DNA of 64,000 nucleotides from Synechococcales cyanobacterium CNB. Its GTDB lineage: Bacteria > Planctomycetota > Phycisphaerae > Phycisphaerales > UBA1924. This document shows positions 16,973 through 25,010 of the stretch, in pieces (the first letter of the stretch is position 1; every line of letters begins with the position of its first letter). Where the stretch lies: positions 124,001 to 188,000 of the forward strand of contig SZOZ01000002.1 in the NCBI GenBank assembly GCA_030263455.1, written 5' to 3'. Both the position numbers and the translations under genes were made by a program. The notes under the pieces were generated by a model. It saw only the letters and a program-made list of their open reading frames with translations. It was not told the origin of the DNA and did not search any database.

Positions 16973-18000
16973 ACACGCCCAACGCCGGACGCAGGCCGGT
17001 TCTGCGCTTCGCTCTGCAAATCGTCGGCTTCGTGGGCGGCCTCGCCCTCCTCGGCTGGTGCGTGCGCGCCGCCCTCTCCCCCGAGAACCGCGAGCAACTC
17101 GCCAGACTCGGCGATGCACCCGCCTGGTCCGTCGCAGTGCTGCTGGGTTTGTCCGCGGCCTCGGTCGCCCTCAACGGCCTCGCGTTCTGGAGCGCGCTCC
17201 TGCCCGCGCGACGCCTCCACGCCTCCGACGTCATCGCCACGAACGCCCTCGCCACATTCCTCAACTATCTTCCCTTCAAACTCAGCGCGATCAGCCGCGT
17301 CGTCATCCACAACCGGCGCGACCGCGTGCCGCTGCTCACGATCGGCGGGTGGTTCGGCGCGGTCCTCGGCGTGATGGCGGCCTCGCTCGTCCCGCTGGTG
17401 GCGGCGAGCCTCTGGCGGCAGACCGTGGACGCCGCGTGGTGGGCCGTCGCCCTGCTCGGGCCGATCGCCGCGGGGGGGGGTCTGGTCGCCCTCGCCCGTC
17501 CGTTCGCCGACGAGCGTGGCCTGGCCCGCCTCCACGTCATCCTCGACCCGCTCGCCGTCGGCCCGCTCCGGCGCGCCCTGCGCAGCGAACGCTTCGCGCA
17601 GTTGCACGCGGGCGTCACCATGCTCGCGGACCCGCGCGCCGTCGCTATCGGCGTCTCCGTCCGGCTCGCCGACGTCGCCGTGCAGACCGCCCGATTCGTC
17701 CTCGCGGCATCGATCCTCGGCGTCGCGCTGCCCTGGGACCACGCCGCGCTTGTCGCTTCGTCCTACTTCCTCATCTCCGTCGTTTCGCCCTTCGGGATGC
17801 TCGGCACGCGCGAGGCCGGCACGGTCTGGCTCGCCGCCGCGCTCGGCCTCGTCGGCGCGAGCGACGCCACGACGCACCCCCTTGTCGTCGTCACCCTCTT
17901 CATCACCGGCACGGAGTCCGTCGTGCTCCTCGCGAGCGCGGCCTTGGCAGTGCTCTGGCTGCGGAGAACGAGATCAAGAAAAAACATGCGGGCGGCGTGA
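16969..18000 (+). CDS. Flippase-like / lysylphosphatidylglycerol synthase TM-domain protein
   Basis: A 343-residue membrane protein with about eight hydrophobic segments, of the UPF0104/AglD_N group (the transmembrane half of lysylphosphatidylglycerol synthases). Supporting stretches are NALATFLNYLPFKLSAISRV and, near the end, SYFLISVVSPFGMLGTREAG, where such proteins have a conserved P-x-G-x-G-xxE segment. The start is GTG 16969, overlapping the preceding stop as GTGA; this gives a natural hydrophilic N-terminus of a dozen residues before the first helix. No aminoacyl-transferase domain follows. Coupling to a GT-C-like protein suggests handling of a lipid-linked sugar. A run of eight G at 17472-17479 lies within the gene. 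Confidence 0.75.
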   Translation: MNTPNAGRRPVLRFALQIVGFVGGLALLGWCVRAALSPENREQLARLGDAPAWSVAVLLGLSAASVALNGLAFWSALLPARRLHASDVIATNALATFLNYLPFKLSAISRVVIHNRRDRVPLLTIGGWFGAVLGVMAASLVPLVAASLWRQTVDAAWWAVALLGPIAAGGGLVALARPFADERGLARLHVILDPLAVGPLRRALRSERFAQLHAGVTMLADPRAVAIGVSVRLADVAVQTARFVLAASILGVALPWDHAALVASSYFLISVVSPFGMLGTREAGTVWLAAALGLVGASDATTHPLVVVTLFITGTESVVLLASAALAVLWLRRTRSRKNMRAA

Positions 18001-18070
18001 CAGGCACCCGGGTGTCCCGCTCGTGGCGGACCACCACGCCCGCGCGACCCACCCATATCATCCTCTCGCC

Positions 18071-19798
18071 ATGCGCCTCGCCCTTGTGCAGTTCAATCCC
18101 ACCGTCGGCGACATCGACGGCAATGCCGAACGCATGGCGGGCTTCATCGGCCGGGCACGAAACGACGGCGCGACCCTCGTCATCTTCCCTGAACTGGCCG
18201 TCTGCGGCTACCCCCCCCGCGACCTGCTGCTCTGCGAGGGCTTCGTCCCCGCGTGCGTTCGCGCCACCAAGCGCCTCGGCGAACGCCACACCGCCGGCCT
18301 CACCGTCGTCTTCGGCTGCCCGCTTCCGGTCGATCAGGAACGCCCCCAGCACGGCACCGCGAACAGCCTGCTCGCCTACACCGACGGGCGCTACCTCGAC
18401 TACCACGACAAGCGGCTGCTCCCCACCTATGACGTCTTCGACGAGGACCGCTACTTCGAGCCGGGAGATCGCGCGGTCGTCGTGCGCGTCGGCACATGGC
18501 GCGTCGGCCTGAGCATCTGCGAGGATCTCTGGCGAGGCGAGGACGCCGGTTTCGCGTCGCGGTACGCCCATGACCCCGACCCCGTCGAGGCGCTCGCCCG
18601 TGCCGGCATGGACCTGCTCGTCAACCCCTCGGCAAGCCCCTTCGTGCTCGGCAAGGGCGCACGCCACCGCGACATCCTGCGCAAGCACGCGGCGCGCCAC
18701 GGCGTCTGGGTCGCCGCGGTGAACCAGGTCGGCGGCAACGACGACCTCGTCTTCGACGGGCACGCCGCGCTGTACGACCCGCGCGGCCGAGCCGCCGCCT
18801 TCGGACCCGGCTTCGAGGAGTCGATCGTCCTCGCCGACCTGCCGGACGAGCCAGGCGGCGCGCCTAGGGGTGGGGCAGCGCCGACGGACCCGCTTCTCGC
18901 CGCGCCGCAGACCGAGCAGGCCTTCCGTGCCCTCGTCCTCGGCACGCGCGACTACGTTCGCAAGACAGGCCACGCCCGCGCCATCATCGGCCTCTCCGGC
19001 GGCATCGACTCCGCTGTCACCGCCTGCATCGCCGTCACCGCTCTCGGCCGCGAGAACGTCACCGGCGTCGCCATGCCCGGAAAGTACTCGTCCGAAGGTT
19101 CGATCCGCGATGCGCGCGACCTCGCCGACCGCCTCGGCATCCGCCTCCTCACCGTACCCATCGGGCCGGCCTTCGACGGCTTCCGCGCGTCGCTCGACCC
19201 CGCCATGCGCGAACTCGGCGAATCCGCCCTCGGCGAGCGACTCCCCGACGTCGCCGAGCAGAACCTCCAGTCGCGCGCCCGCGGCACAACGCTCATGGCC
19301 CTCAGCAACCGCACCGGCGCGCTCGTCCTCACCACCGGCAACAAGAGCGAACTCGCTGTCGGCTACTGCACTCTCTACGGCGACATGAACGGCGGGCTGG
19401 CCGTGCTGGCGGACGTAACAAAACGGCTCGTCTACGACCTCGCACGCTGGATGAACGCCAACCCCGGCGCGGCCGGCTTCTCACGACCTCCCGTCCCAGA
19501 GGCCAGCATCGCCAAGCCCCCGAGCGCGGAACTCGCGCCGAACCAGCGCGATCAGGACACCCTCCCCCCCTACGACGTCCTCGACGAGATCGTCGCCCGC
19601 TACGTCGAGCGGCACGAGTCCCCCTCGCGCATCATCGACGAGACCGGCTTCGACGAACAGACCGTGCGCCAGATCGTCCGCCTCATCGACGTCAACGAGT
19701 ACAAACGCCGCCAACTCGCCACGGGCATCAAGATCACGTCCGTCGCGTTCGGCACGGGCCGGCGCAGGCCGATCGCCCAGCGGTGGCGGGGTCAGTAG
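18071..19798 (+). CDS. nadE: Glutamine-dependent NAD+ synthetase
   Basis: A 575-residue two-domain enzyme making NAD+ from nicotinic acid adenine dinucleotide with glutamine as nitrogen donor. The N-terminal nitrilase-type glutaminase has the Glu41-Lys114-Cys150 triad (FPELAVCGYP, DYHDKRLLP, LSICEDLW). The C-terminal synthetase starts near residue 280 and contains the PP-loop LSGGIDSA (Ser309 onward), TTGNKSELAVGYCTLYGDM and the closing KRRQLATGIKITSVAFG. Length and domain order are normal for NadE of this type. The ATG at 18071 starts the first glutaminase strand (RLALVQFNPTVGD). It stands alone between the flippase-like gene and the PEP-CTERM gene. Confidence 0.96.
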   Translation: MRLALVQFNPTVGDIDGNAERMAGFIGRARNDGATLVIFPELAVCGYPPRDLLLCEGFVPACVRATKRLGERHTAGLTVVFGCPLPVDQERPQHGTANSLLAYTDGRYLDYHDKRLLPTYDVFDEDRYFEPGDRAVVVRVGTWRVGLSICEDLWRGEDAGFASRYAHDPDPVEALARAGMDLLVNPSASPFVLGKGARHRDILRKHAARHGVWVAAVNQVGGNDDLVFDGHAALYDPRGRAAAFGPGFEESIVLADLPDEPGGAPRGGAAPTDPLLAAPQTEQAFRALVLGTRDYVRKTGHARAIIGLSGGIDSAVTACIAVTALGRENVTGVAMPGKYSSEGSIRDARDLADRLGIRLLTVPIGPAFDGFRASLDPAMRELGESALGERLPDVAEQNLQSRARGTTLMALSNRTGALVLTTGNKSELAVGYCTLYGDMNGGLAVLADVTKRLVYDLARWMNANPGAAGFSRPPVPEASIAKPPSAELAPNQRDQDTLPPYDVLDEIVARYVERHESPSRIIDETGFDEQTVRQIVRLIDVNEYKRRQLATGIKITSVAFGTGRRRPIAQRWRGQ

Positions 19799-20012
19799 AT
19801 CGCCGACCCTCACGGCCCGCTGGGGCGTGATGCGTCAGCGAATCGACCTCTCGCAACAAACATAATGCGAACCCCACCTGCGAACCAACGCCAAAACACA
19901 GGTATTGCCCTGCTCACAGGAGGGGCATTTTCAGGTATGCTGGGCAGCGGAGTGCGCGGGGGAGTTCTCGGGCACAACTCGGCTGGTACTTTCCCACACG
20001 GAGGAATGACCC

Positions 20013-20894
20013 ATGAGACTGGCGTGTGTTGGTATGGCCGCTCTGGCCACGGTTGTTGTCGGCGCCTCGGCGCAGTATCTGATGATGCCCGACTCGACAA
20101 ACAACCGCCTTGTGCTGTTCGATCCATTCGATGGCTCGGTGGTGAACTCCAACTACTTCGCCCTGCAGGGCGGGACGCCCATCCACGCCATGCAGGTCGG
20201 CAACCAGATCTGGGTCTCCGAGCAGGTCGGCGATCGCATCTCGCGCTGGGACGTCGTCACCGGTGCGCACCTCGGCGACATCTCCGGCGGACTCGACAAC
20301 ATCCGTGGGATGGGCCTCATCAACAACACCGTCTACGTGACCAACTCGGGAACGTCGAACGGCGCGCCCGGCAACTCGGTCGTGATGTTCGACACCAACG
20401 GCAACAACCTCGGCTTCTTCTCGACCGTCGGCCTGGCGCCAAGCCCCTTCGGCATCCTCGCGCACCAGGGCGGCATGCTCGTCTCGTCCTCCAGCGCGAA
20501 CGACGACATCCACCGCTTCGCGCTCGACGGCACGCCTCTCGGCACGTTCCACAACAGTGGTGACCTGAACTTCGCCGAGCAGATGAACTACGACGCCAAC
20601 GGCAACGTCCTCGTCGCCGGATTCTCCTCGCCCGCGGGAACCAAGGTTCTCGACGTCAACACCGGCGCCCTGCTCGACTCGATCGCCGGCTCCGGAAACC
20701 GCGGCGTCTGGCAGCTCGGCAACGGCAACATCATGTGGACCAACGGCTCCGGCGCCAACATCTGGGACGGCACCAGCAGCACACTCATCTACGCAGGCGG
20801 CGGCCGATACATCGACTTCGTACTCATCCCCACCCCCGGCGGACTCGCCCTCCTCGGTGTCGCCGGCCTCCTCGGCGCCCGTCGCCGACGCTGA
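20013..20894 (+). CDS. Exported PEP-CTERM-like beta-propeller-type protein
   Basis: A 293-residue secreted protein: signal peptide at residues 1-20 (ending VVVGASAQ), then repeated short beta segments of a propeller-like type (NQIWVSEQVGDRISRWDV, NTVYVTNSG, LAPSPFGILAHQGGMLV). The C-terminal tail has PTPGGLALLGVAGLLGA followed by four Arg, a PEP-CTERM-like sorting signal common in Phycisphaerae. Such tails are recognised by an exosortase-type system, which is not encoded here. The ribosome site GGAGGAATGACCC directly precedes ATG 20013. A strong intrinsic terminator follows 35 nt after the stop. The role of the body is unknown. Confidence 0.85.
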   Translation: MRLACVGMAALATVVVGASAQYLMMPDSTNNRLVLFDPFDGSVVNSNYFALQGGTPIHAMQVGNQIWVSEQVGDRISRWDVVTGAHLGDISGGLDNIRGMGLINNTVYVTNSGTSNGAPGNSVVMFDTNGNNLGFFSTVGLAPSPFGILAHQGGMLVSSSSANDDIHRFALDGTPLGTFHNSGDLNFAEQMNYDANGNVLVAGFSSPAGTKVLDVNTGALLDSIAGSGNRGVWQLGNGNIMWTNGSGANIWDGTSSTLIYAGGGRYIDFVLIPTPGGLALLGVAGLLGARRRR

Positions 20895-20928
20895 GCCGAC
20901 CGCAACCCACCGATCGCTGTTCCCTCAC

Positions 20929-20958
20929 GAGGCCCCGGCCCCACGCCGGGGCCTCTTT
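20929..20958 (+). terminator. Intrinsic terminator after the PEP-CTERM gene
   Basis: GAGGCCCCGGC (20929-20939) pairs perfectly with GCCGGGGCCTC (20945-20955) across a 5-nt loop and is followed by TTTC. An 11-bp GC-rich stem with a short T-run, placed 35 nt after the stop, is a good rho-independent terminator. It could also act on leftward transcripts of the convergent DinB gene. Confidence 0.8.
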
Positions 20959-20982
20959 CACGCGCACGCCGCGGGAGTCCGC

Positions 20983-21507
20983 CTACGCCCCCCACTCCCC
21001 CGCGTACAGCGTGATGAACCCGGCAGCATCCCGCCCCGCCAACTCGAACATCCGCTTGGCGATCTGCCGCAGGTGAAGCGCATCGTGCGCCGCCCACGCC
21101 CCGAGCAGGTCGCCCGCCCGGATCGGCCCGAACTTCGGGTGCTCGTACGCCAACGACCAGTCCGCCCCCGCCGCGACCACGGGCCGAAGCCACGCGATCG
21201 ACGCCTCGCGCTCGCGCACGAACCGCTCCACGCTCTCGCGCAGCCCGCGCTCGTTGTACCGACGCTCCCGCGCCCACCCCTCCGGGTCGATCGCCGGCCA
21301 CGCCCCCTCGCGCCGCTCCAGCACGAACCGCACACGCGCACGAAAATCATCCGCTTCCTCGTCGGCCAGGTGGTTCACCACCTCCAGCACCGACCACGCC
21401 CCGCTCGCCGGCTTCCACCGCGCATCCGCCTCGCGCACGCACGCCGCCACACCCGGCAGCGCACGCCCGAACGCCTCCAGCCGATCGACGATCGCCGACG
21501 CGTTCAT
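20983..21507 (-). CDS. DinB-superfamily protein
   Basis: A 174-residue four-helix-bundle protein of the DinB/YfiT type. The helix SGAWSVLEVVNHLADEEADDF carries one metal histidine, and GAWAAHDALHLRQI holds the other two (HxxxH). DinB-like proteins are often metal-dependent thiol transferases (bacillithiol or mycothiol S-transferases) or hydrolases; the substrate here is unknown. It is a single gene, convergent with the PEP-CTERM gene and separated from the next leftward operon by 63 nt. Confidence 0.87.
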   Translation of the reverse strand: MNASAIVDRLEAFGRALPGVAACVREADARWKPASGAWSVLEVVNHLADEEADDFRARVRFVLERREGAWPAIDPEGWARERRYNERGLRESVERFVREREASIAWLRPVVAAGADWSLAYEHPKFGPIRAGDLLGAWAAHDALHLRQIAKRMFELAGRDAAGFITLYAGEWGA

Positions 21508-21570
21508 GCAGCCCCCTCTCCCTGATTCCTTGCGGCAACCACACGTTGCAGGACATCGCCCGCCCTCGAA

Positions 21571-22026
21571 TCACCGACGCCTGGTATGGGAACCGAAGGT
21601 CCAGAACAAGGCACCGATGAGCACACAATTCCTACCGATCCCAAAGAGCGCCTCGGCACGGTTCGACTCGAAGACCTTGACAACGCCCAGGCACCCGCAC
21701 GCAGGCGGACGGGATGAAGCCGCAAAGTAAAGCAAGACAAATGAGAAGCCGCCAAGAAGACTCACCGAAGCCCAAGCGGAGTACGTGCCCGCAAAGACGA
21801 GAAGCCCGTACCCGACGACGGCCTCGACGCCAACGATAGTTCCTACGCCCAGAGAACGGAGTGCTTCAGGCATTCCGACGTATTCCATCGCTGGAATCAG
21901 GCTTGCCGGATGCCACGCTTTGAGCATCGCGGATGCGAGCAGCAGCGCACCGATCGCCCTCCGCAAAACGCCTCGGCCGGGCGACCGCGAGACGTGGCAA
22001 GCAGCGGCCTCGACAATGCCATTCAT
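21571..22026 (-). CDS. MauE/DoxX-like redox membrane protein
   Basis: A 151-residue protein with four membrane helices (about 20-36, 60-80, 85-103, 128-143). Typical MauE/DoxX marks are the first-helix end SAMLKAWHP, the second-helix VGVEAVVGYGLL, and the loop Cys110-Gly-Cys112-Leu-Gly, equivalent to the CGCFG motif of MauE. MauE is needed in methylotrophs for forming the six disulfides of the methylamine dehydrogenase small subunit. The ATG at 22026 follows the upstream stop by 2 nt, so the gene is translationally linked to it. The longer in-frame start at 22110 would overlap the upstream gene and is rejected. A role in disulfide formation for the Cys-rich product two genes upstream is inference. 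Confidence 0.75.
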   Translation of the reverse strand: MNGIVEAAACHVSRSPGRGVLRRAIGALLLASAMLKAWHPASLIPAMEYVGMPEALRSLGVGTIVGVEAVVGYGLLVFAGTYSAWASVSLLGGFSFVLLYFAASSRPPACGCLGVVKVFESNRAEALFGIGRNCVLIGALFWTFGSHTRRR

Positions 22027-22028
22027 AC

Positions 22029-22703
22029 TCAGCCCGGCAAGTCTCGCCCGACCGCGCGGGCCGCTTCGCGGAGAACGTCCATTTGGCGCTCGAGTTCGAA
22101 TCGCAGCCAATCGTTCTTCGTAGCCTCGTCGAGCGCGCGTTGCGCATCGGCGGGCAGGACCGAATCGGGGCGTCGCATCTGAATCACTGTCAAGAGGCTT
22201 GCGGACCGCAGCCGAACGGTGTCTTCCGGGTCTGCGAGACCACGAACGGCGTACTCAATGCACTCAGATTCCACCGCGGTCACAGGACCGACCTGAGCCC
22301 AGGCACGAGCAAGAAAGCCCAAGGCATAGTCACCCAGAGCGACCCGTTCAAACGCGGTCTCATCCCCGGGATCTGGAACTCGGTAGGCTCGCAGCGCGTC
22401 AAGGAATGGGCGCAACTCACGCGGCTCGCCCGAGAGACGATCTCGAAGATAGAAGCCGACGATGAGGAGATTGCGAAGCTCCCCGCCGGTCGCCATGCCG
22501 ACCGCCTGACGCTCTTCGGCGGAGAGATGAGGCAACAATGAATCCGGGTCATCGAGCAGGTCCGTCATTGCTGCCCGCTGGGGCCTGCCCGAGGAATCCC
22601 GCTCGCCATCGGGCGCGCCGAAACGAATGACCGCAACCGTACTCGCAACGACCGCCAGAGCAGCGCCGACACCGGCAAGCACCCACACATGGGTTCGCCG
22701 CAT
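22029..22703 (-). CDS. Membrane-anchored protein of unknown function, HEAT-like
   Basis: A 224-residue protein with one N-terminal hydrophobic segment (residues about 6-26), which acts as an anchor or uncleaved signal, then an all-helical exported domain. The segment YAVRGLADPEDTVRLRSASLLTVIQMRR looks like a HEAT-type helical pair. There are almost no cysteines, unlike its operon partners. ATG 22703 has an AGGAG ribosome site at the right spacing. It lies 19 nt after the Cys-rich gene and 2 nt before the MauE-like gene. I do not recognise a family; a scaffold or chaperone for the Cys-rich product is only a guess from context. Confidence 0.72.
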   Translation of the reverse strand: MRRTHVWVLAGVGAALAVVASTVAVIRFGAPDGERDSSGRPQRAAMTDLLDDPDSLLPHLSAEERQAVGMATGGELRNLLIVGFYLRDRLSGEPRELRPFLDALRAYRVPDPGDETAFERVALGDYALGFLARAWAQVGPVTAVESECIEYAVRGLADPEDTVRLRSASLLTVIQMRRPDSVLPADAQRALDEATKNDWLRFELERQMDVLREAARAVGRDLPG

Positions 22704-22722
22704 ATGGGGAACTCCTGTCACG

Positions 22723-22989
22723 TCACGGGTACTGTGGGTCGCCGGGCTCCTCGGGCTCGGTGCAGTTGGTCGGGAGGGTTGCACATGTCCCGGCGCAAGC
22801 CCACCATCCCGGACTGGTGACATCCGGGTTGAAGTGCGTACAGCAGACACGACAGAAGCGTTGGCATGGCTCGAGACTGCACGTGGTATCGTTTGTATGC
22901 CAAAGTCCCGATGGAGACCACCAAGCCAGACAGATCGCCGTCATTCCACCGACAGCAGACACGAATGCGAGACCACGAGTAATGCGCAT
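22723..22989 (-). CDS. Small exported eight-cysteine protein
   Basis: An 88-residue protein with an N-terminal hydrophobic segment (about 6-24) followed by a 60-residue mature part holding eight cysteines at 37, 42, 46, 49, 50, 65, 69 and 76 (pattern C-x4-C-x3-C-x2-CC-x14-C-x3-C-x6-C) and ending in an acidic, Pro-rich tail. It is too short and Cys-dense for most enzymes; a disulfide-stapled peptide or metal-binding protein is likely. ATG 22989 is preceded by GGAGGAAC, a strong ribosome site. It is the first gene of a leftward operon with the HEAT-like and MauE-like genes. No known family was recognised. Confidence 0.7.
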   Translation of the reverse strand: MRITRGLAFVSAVGGMTAICLAWWSPSGLWHTNDTTCSLEPCQRFCRVCCTHFNPDVTSPGWWACAGTCATLPTNCTEPEEPGDPQYP

Positions 22990-23234
22990 TGCCGGTTCCT
23001 CCACTGCAAGACCACTCCGGAATGGCACACTTCCGGTGTGCCTTCAGGGCGGAGCGTAATCTATGGCCTTTGCCCTGTCAAGTTCGGTTCTCCCTACCGT
23101 CGCTCCGGCGCACGCACATTTTGTTCGCGCTTTGTTCTGGTCGCGGACCCATTGCCTATCGTGGGCATCGTCAGAGTAGGAATTTGTTCGGCTCGACAGC
23201 CTTTGCACGGACTGGGAATCCTGCCTGACCCAGT

Positions 23235-23260
23235 GTGAATCGACTCTCACAAGGTATACT
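23235..23260 (+). promoter_or_regulatory. Inverted repeat and -10 element before the prepilin gene
   Basis: TGTGA at 23235-23239 is mirrored by TCACA at 23248-23252 with eight bases between, resembling a CRP-type palindrome but with two extra spacer bases. A TATACT -10 hexamer follows at 23255-23260. No -35 hexamer is evident at the expected distance. The GTG start of the downstream gene is only 6 nt beyond the -10 box, so the transcript could be leaderless. Confidence 0.35.
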
Positions 23261-23266
23261 TTTCCT

Positions 23267-24040
23267 GTGAGGGCATTCTCTCTCATCGAGCTGATGGTCA
23301 CAATCGCGTTGACCGCTGTCGTTCTCGCTCTGAGCCTTCCCGCCTTTGCCCATGCGAGAAGACTGGCGCAACGGGTGGCCTGCGAGACAAACATCCGAAG
23401 CTGTATGCAAGCAATGGCGAACTACGCGGGCGGCAGCGACGATAGTCTCCCGATGTTCGCCGAGCGGCGTCTGCTCGACGCTTTCTCCAACGGAGGAATC
23501 TCGCTCAGTTACTTCTATCAGAGCATTCATTGGCCAATGGTCGTGCGCGACTACTTGACGGGTCGCCCCCTCGATGAAGTTCAGCTCTGCCCGAGCAGTC
23601 CTGTTATCAAAGCGGCGTTCGGTGGCAGTGGCTCGTACACGACATATCTGAACGACTACCCGCCGTCGTACACGCAGCCCTCCGACTACTGGCTTTCGTA
23701 CACGATGTTCAGCGCGCCGGAGATGTGGATGCCGGGTGGACGCATCGATAACGAGCGATTGCTGAGGGCCGTCCGGCTCTCCGAGATCCAGTTTCCGTCG
23801 TCGAAGGGGGTTCTCGTCGAGCCGCGGGCATGGCACGTCATCGATCGTCGCGGCGGTCACCCCTCCCTGATCGACGACGGGAGAGCAGACGGGCCGTTCG
23901 TGATCGCGTTTGCGGACGGAGCTGTTTCGTCTTTGAAGCGATCGTCCCTCATACCCGGCTATGGAGACAACGGCATCATGCCGAAGTATGCCGTAGCCGT
24001 ACTTGCCACGCAGGCTGGCGCTCGTGGAAGAGACCGGTAG
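23267..24040 (+). CDS. Prepilin-type N-terminal cleavage/methylation protein
   Basis: A 257-residue type IV pilin-like or pseudopilin-like protein. The N-terminus MRAFSLIELMVTIALTAVVL is a type III signal: short leader, Phe-Ser-Leu-Ile-Glu with the conserved Glu five residues into the mature part, then a hydrophobic helix. Planctomycetes carry many such proteins, often with a C-terminal display-like segment such as the IAFADGAVSSLKR seen here. The start is GTG at 23267, fixed by the very short leader; no ribosome site is visible, and the -10 box lies just upstream. It is divergent from the eight-cysteine operon. Confidence 0.82.
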   Translation: MRAFSLIELMVTIALTAVVLALSLPAFAHARRLAQRVACETNIRSCMQAMANYAGGSDDSLPMFAERRLLDAFSNGGISLSYFYQSIHWPMVVRDYLTGRPLDEVQLCPSSPVIKAAFGGSGSYTTYLNDYPPSYTQPSDYWLSYTMFSAPEMWMPGGRIDNERLLRAVRLSEIQFPSSKGVLVEPRAWHVIDRRGGHPSLIDDGRADGPFVIAFADGAVSSLKRSSLIPGYGDNGIMPKYAVAVLATQAGARGRDR

Positions 24041-24095
24041 CCCACGAGACCGCGGCAAACCCTGACACGAGCAGCTGCTGCTTTCGCCGACGCGT

Positions 24096-24809
24096 TCACG
24101 AACTCCCCTCGCGCATCCGCTCCAGCCCCTGCGGGAACGGGTACACCGGGAACACGCCCACGTGCCCGTACGACCACATCCGCGGCGAGGGGTAGACGTC
24201 GCCACGGTACCCACCCTGGTACATCGTCCGCAACACGGCCTCGAAACTCGGCTCGCGCCCGTCCGGCCCCAGCAGCCGGTTCGACCGCGCCCCGAGGAAC
24301 GACACGCTCGCCACAGGACGACGCTCCATCCGCCCCTGGATCATCTTCGCCACCGTGCGGAAGCCGCGCGACAGATCGTCCAGCGTGAAGTGGTCCCGAC
24401 CCTTCGGCCGCAGCAGCCCGAGGATCAGCAGGCTGTCGAGATCGTACTTCAGGATGTACGGTTCGCGGTCCTTGGCCGCGTGCACAGACACCGCCTCCTG
24501 AAAGACGCGGGCGTAGGAGGTGACGGTCTGCACGCTCCACTGGCTGGTGGTGACGAGGTTGACGAGTTGAGCGACGATGCCGTGCGAGTTGTCCTCGTCG
24601 TTCACGCCGCAGACGATGGTGCGGTAGCGCCCGTCGAGCGCGTCGCGGAGCATGTCCTGCCCCCAGAGGATGCGCACGCGCGTGCCGGCCTCAATGCGCG
24701 CGTTGTCCGGCGGCAGGAGCGTGACCCGGTCGGCGAAGTTCTCGGAAGCGAGCAGGGATTCCGCCCCCTCGTCATAGATGCGGGTGTGGTCGTGGGCGGT
24801 GTCGGGCAT
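24096..24809 (-). CDS. Conserved-looking protein of unknown function
   Basis: A 237-residue soluble protein without signal peptide or membrane segment. Its composition and codon use are those of a real gene, but I recognise no family. Visible features are an N-terminal RVTLLPPDNARIEAGTRVRI stretch of beta type, a central helical part, and an aromatic, Pro- and Gly-rich end (GDVYPSPRMWSYGHVGVFPV). It lies 59 nt after the 34-residue membrane peptide gene and is probably the last gene of the SGNH operon. Confidence 0.65.
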   Translation of the reverse strand: MPDTAHDHTRIYDEGAESLLASENFADRVTLLPPDNARIEAGTRVRILWGQDMLRDALDGRYRTIVCGVNDEDNSHGIVAQLVNLVTTSQWSVQTVTSYARVFQEAVSVHAAKDREPYILKYDLDSLLILGLLRPKGRDHFTLDDLSRGFRTVAKMIQGRMERRPVASVSFLGARSNRLLGPDGREPSFEAVLRTMYQGGYRGDVYPSPRMWSYGHVGVFPVYPFPQGLERMREGSS

Positions 24810-24868
24810 GGCGAGTCTCCTGAGTCCTGCGGGAGCGCGTCCCCGCGAGCCATCCTACGCGCTGCCGA

Positions 24869-24973
24869 TCAGAGCAGCACGAGGACTCCAGCGACGATCG
24901 CGCCGAGGACGATGAGGATGAGCACGACGCCACCGATGATGCACGGGATGCAACGCTGTGGGCTTGTGGCCAT
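24869..24973 (-). CDS. 34-residue membrane peptide with CxxC
   Basis: A very short gene: MATSPQRCIPCIIGG followed by about 19 hydrophobic residues to the end. The ribosome site AAGGAG lies 9 nt before the ATG, which makes real translation likely. The peptide is one membrane helix preceded by Cys8-Ile-Pro-Cys11, so it could carry a disulfide, metal or lipid at the membrane face. It sits 37 nt after the SGNH gene stop and 59 nt before the unknown gene. Its function is unknown. Confidence 0.65.
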   Translation of the reverse strand: MATSPQRCIPCIIGGVVLILIVLGAIVAGVLVLL

Positions 24974-25010
24974 GGCACGATCTCCTTAAACCGTTGCGGG
25001 CGACGGGGCG

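Noticed and set aside
17472-17479. Run of eight G as a phase-variation switch in the flippase-like gene
   Set aside because: The frame is intact across it, and such runs arise by chance in this GC-rich coding sequence; nothing else points to slippage.
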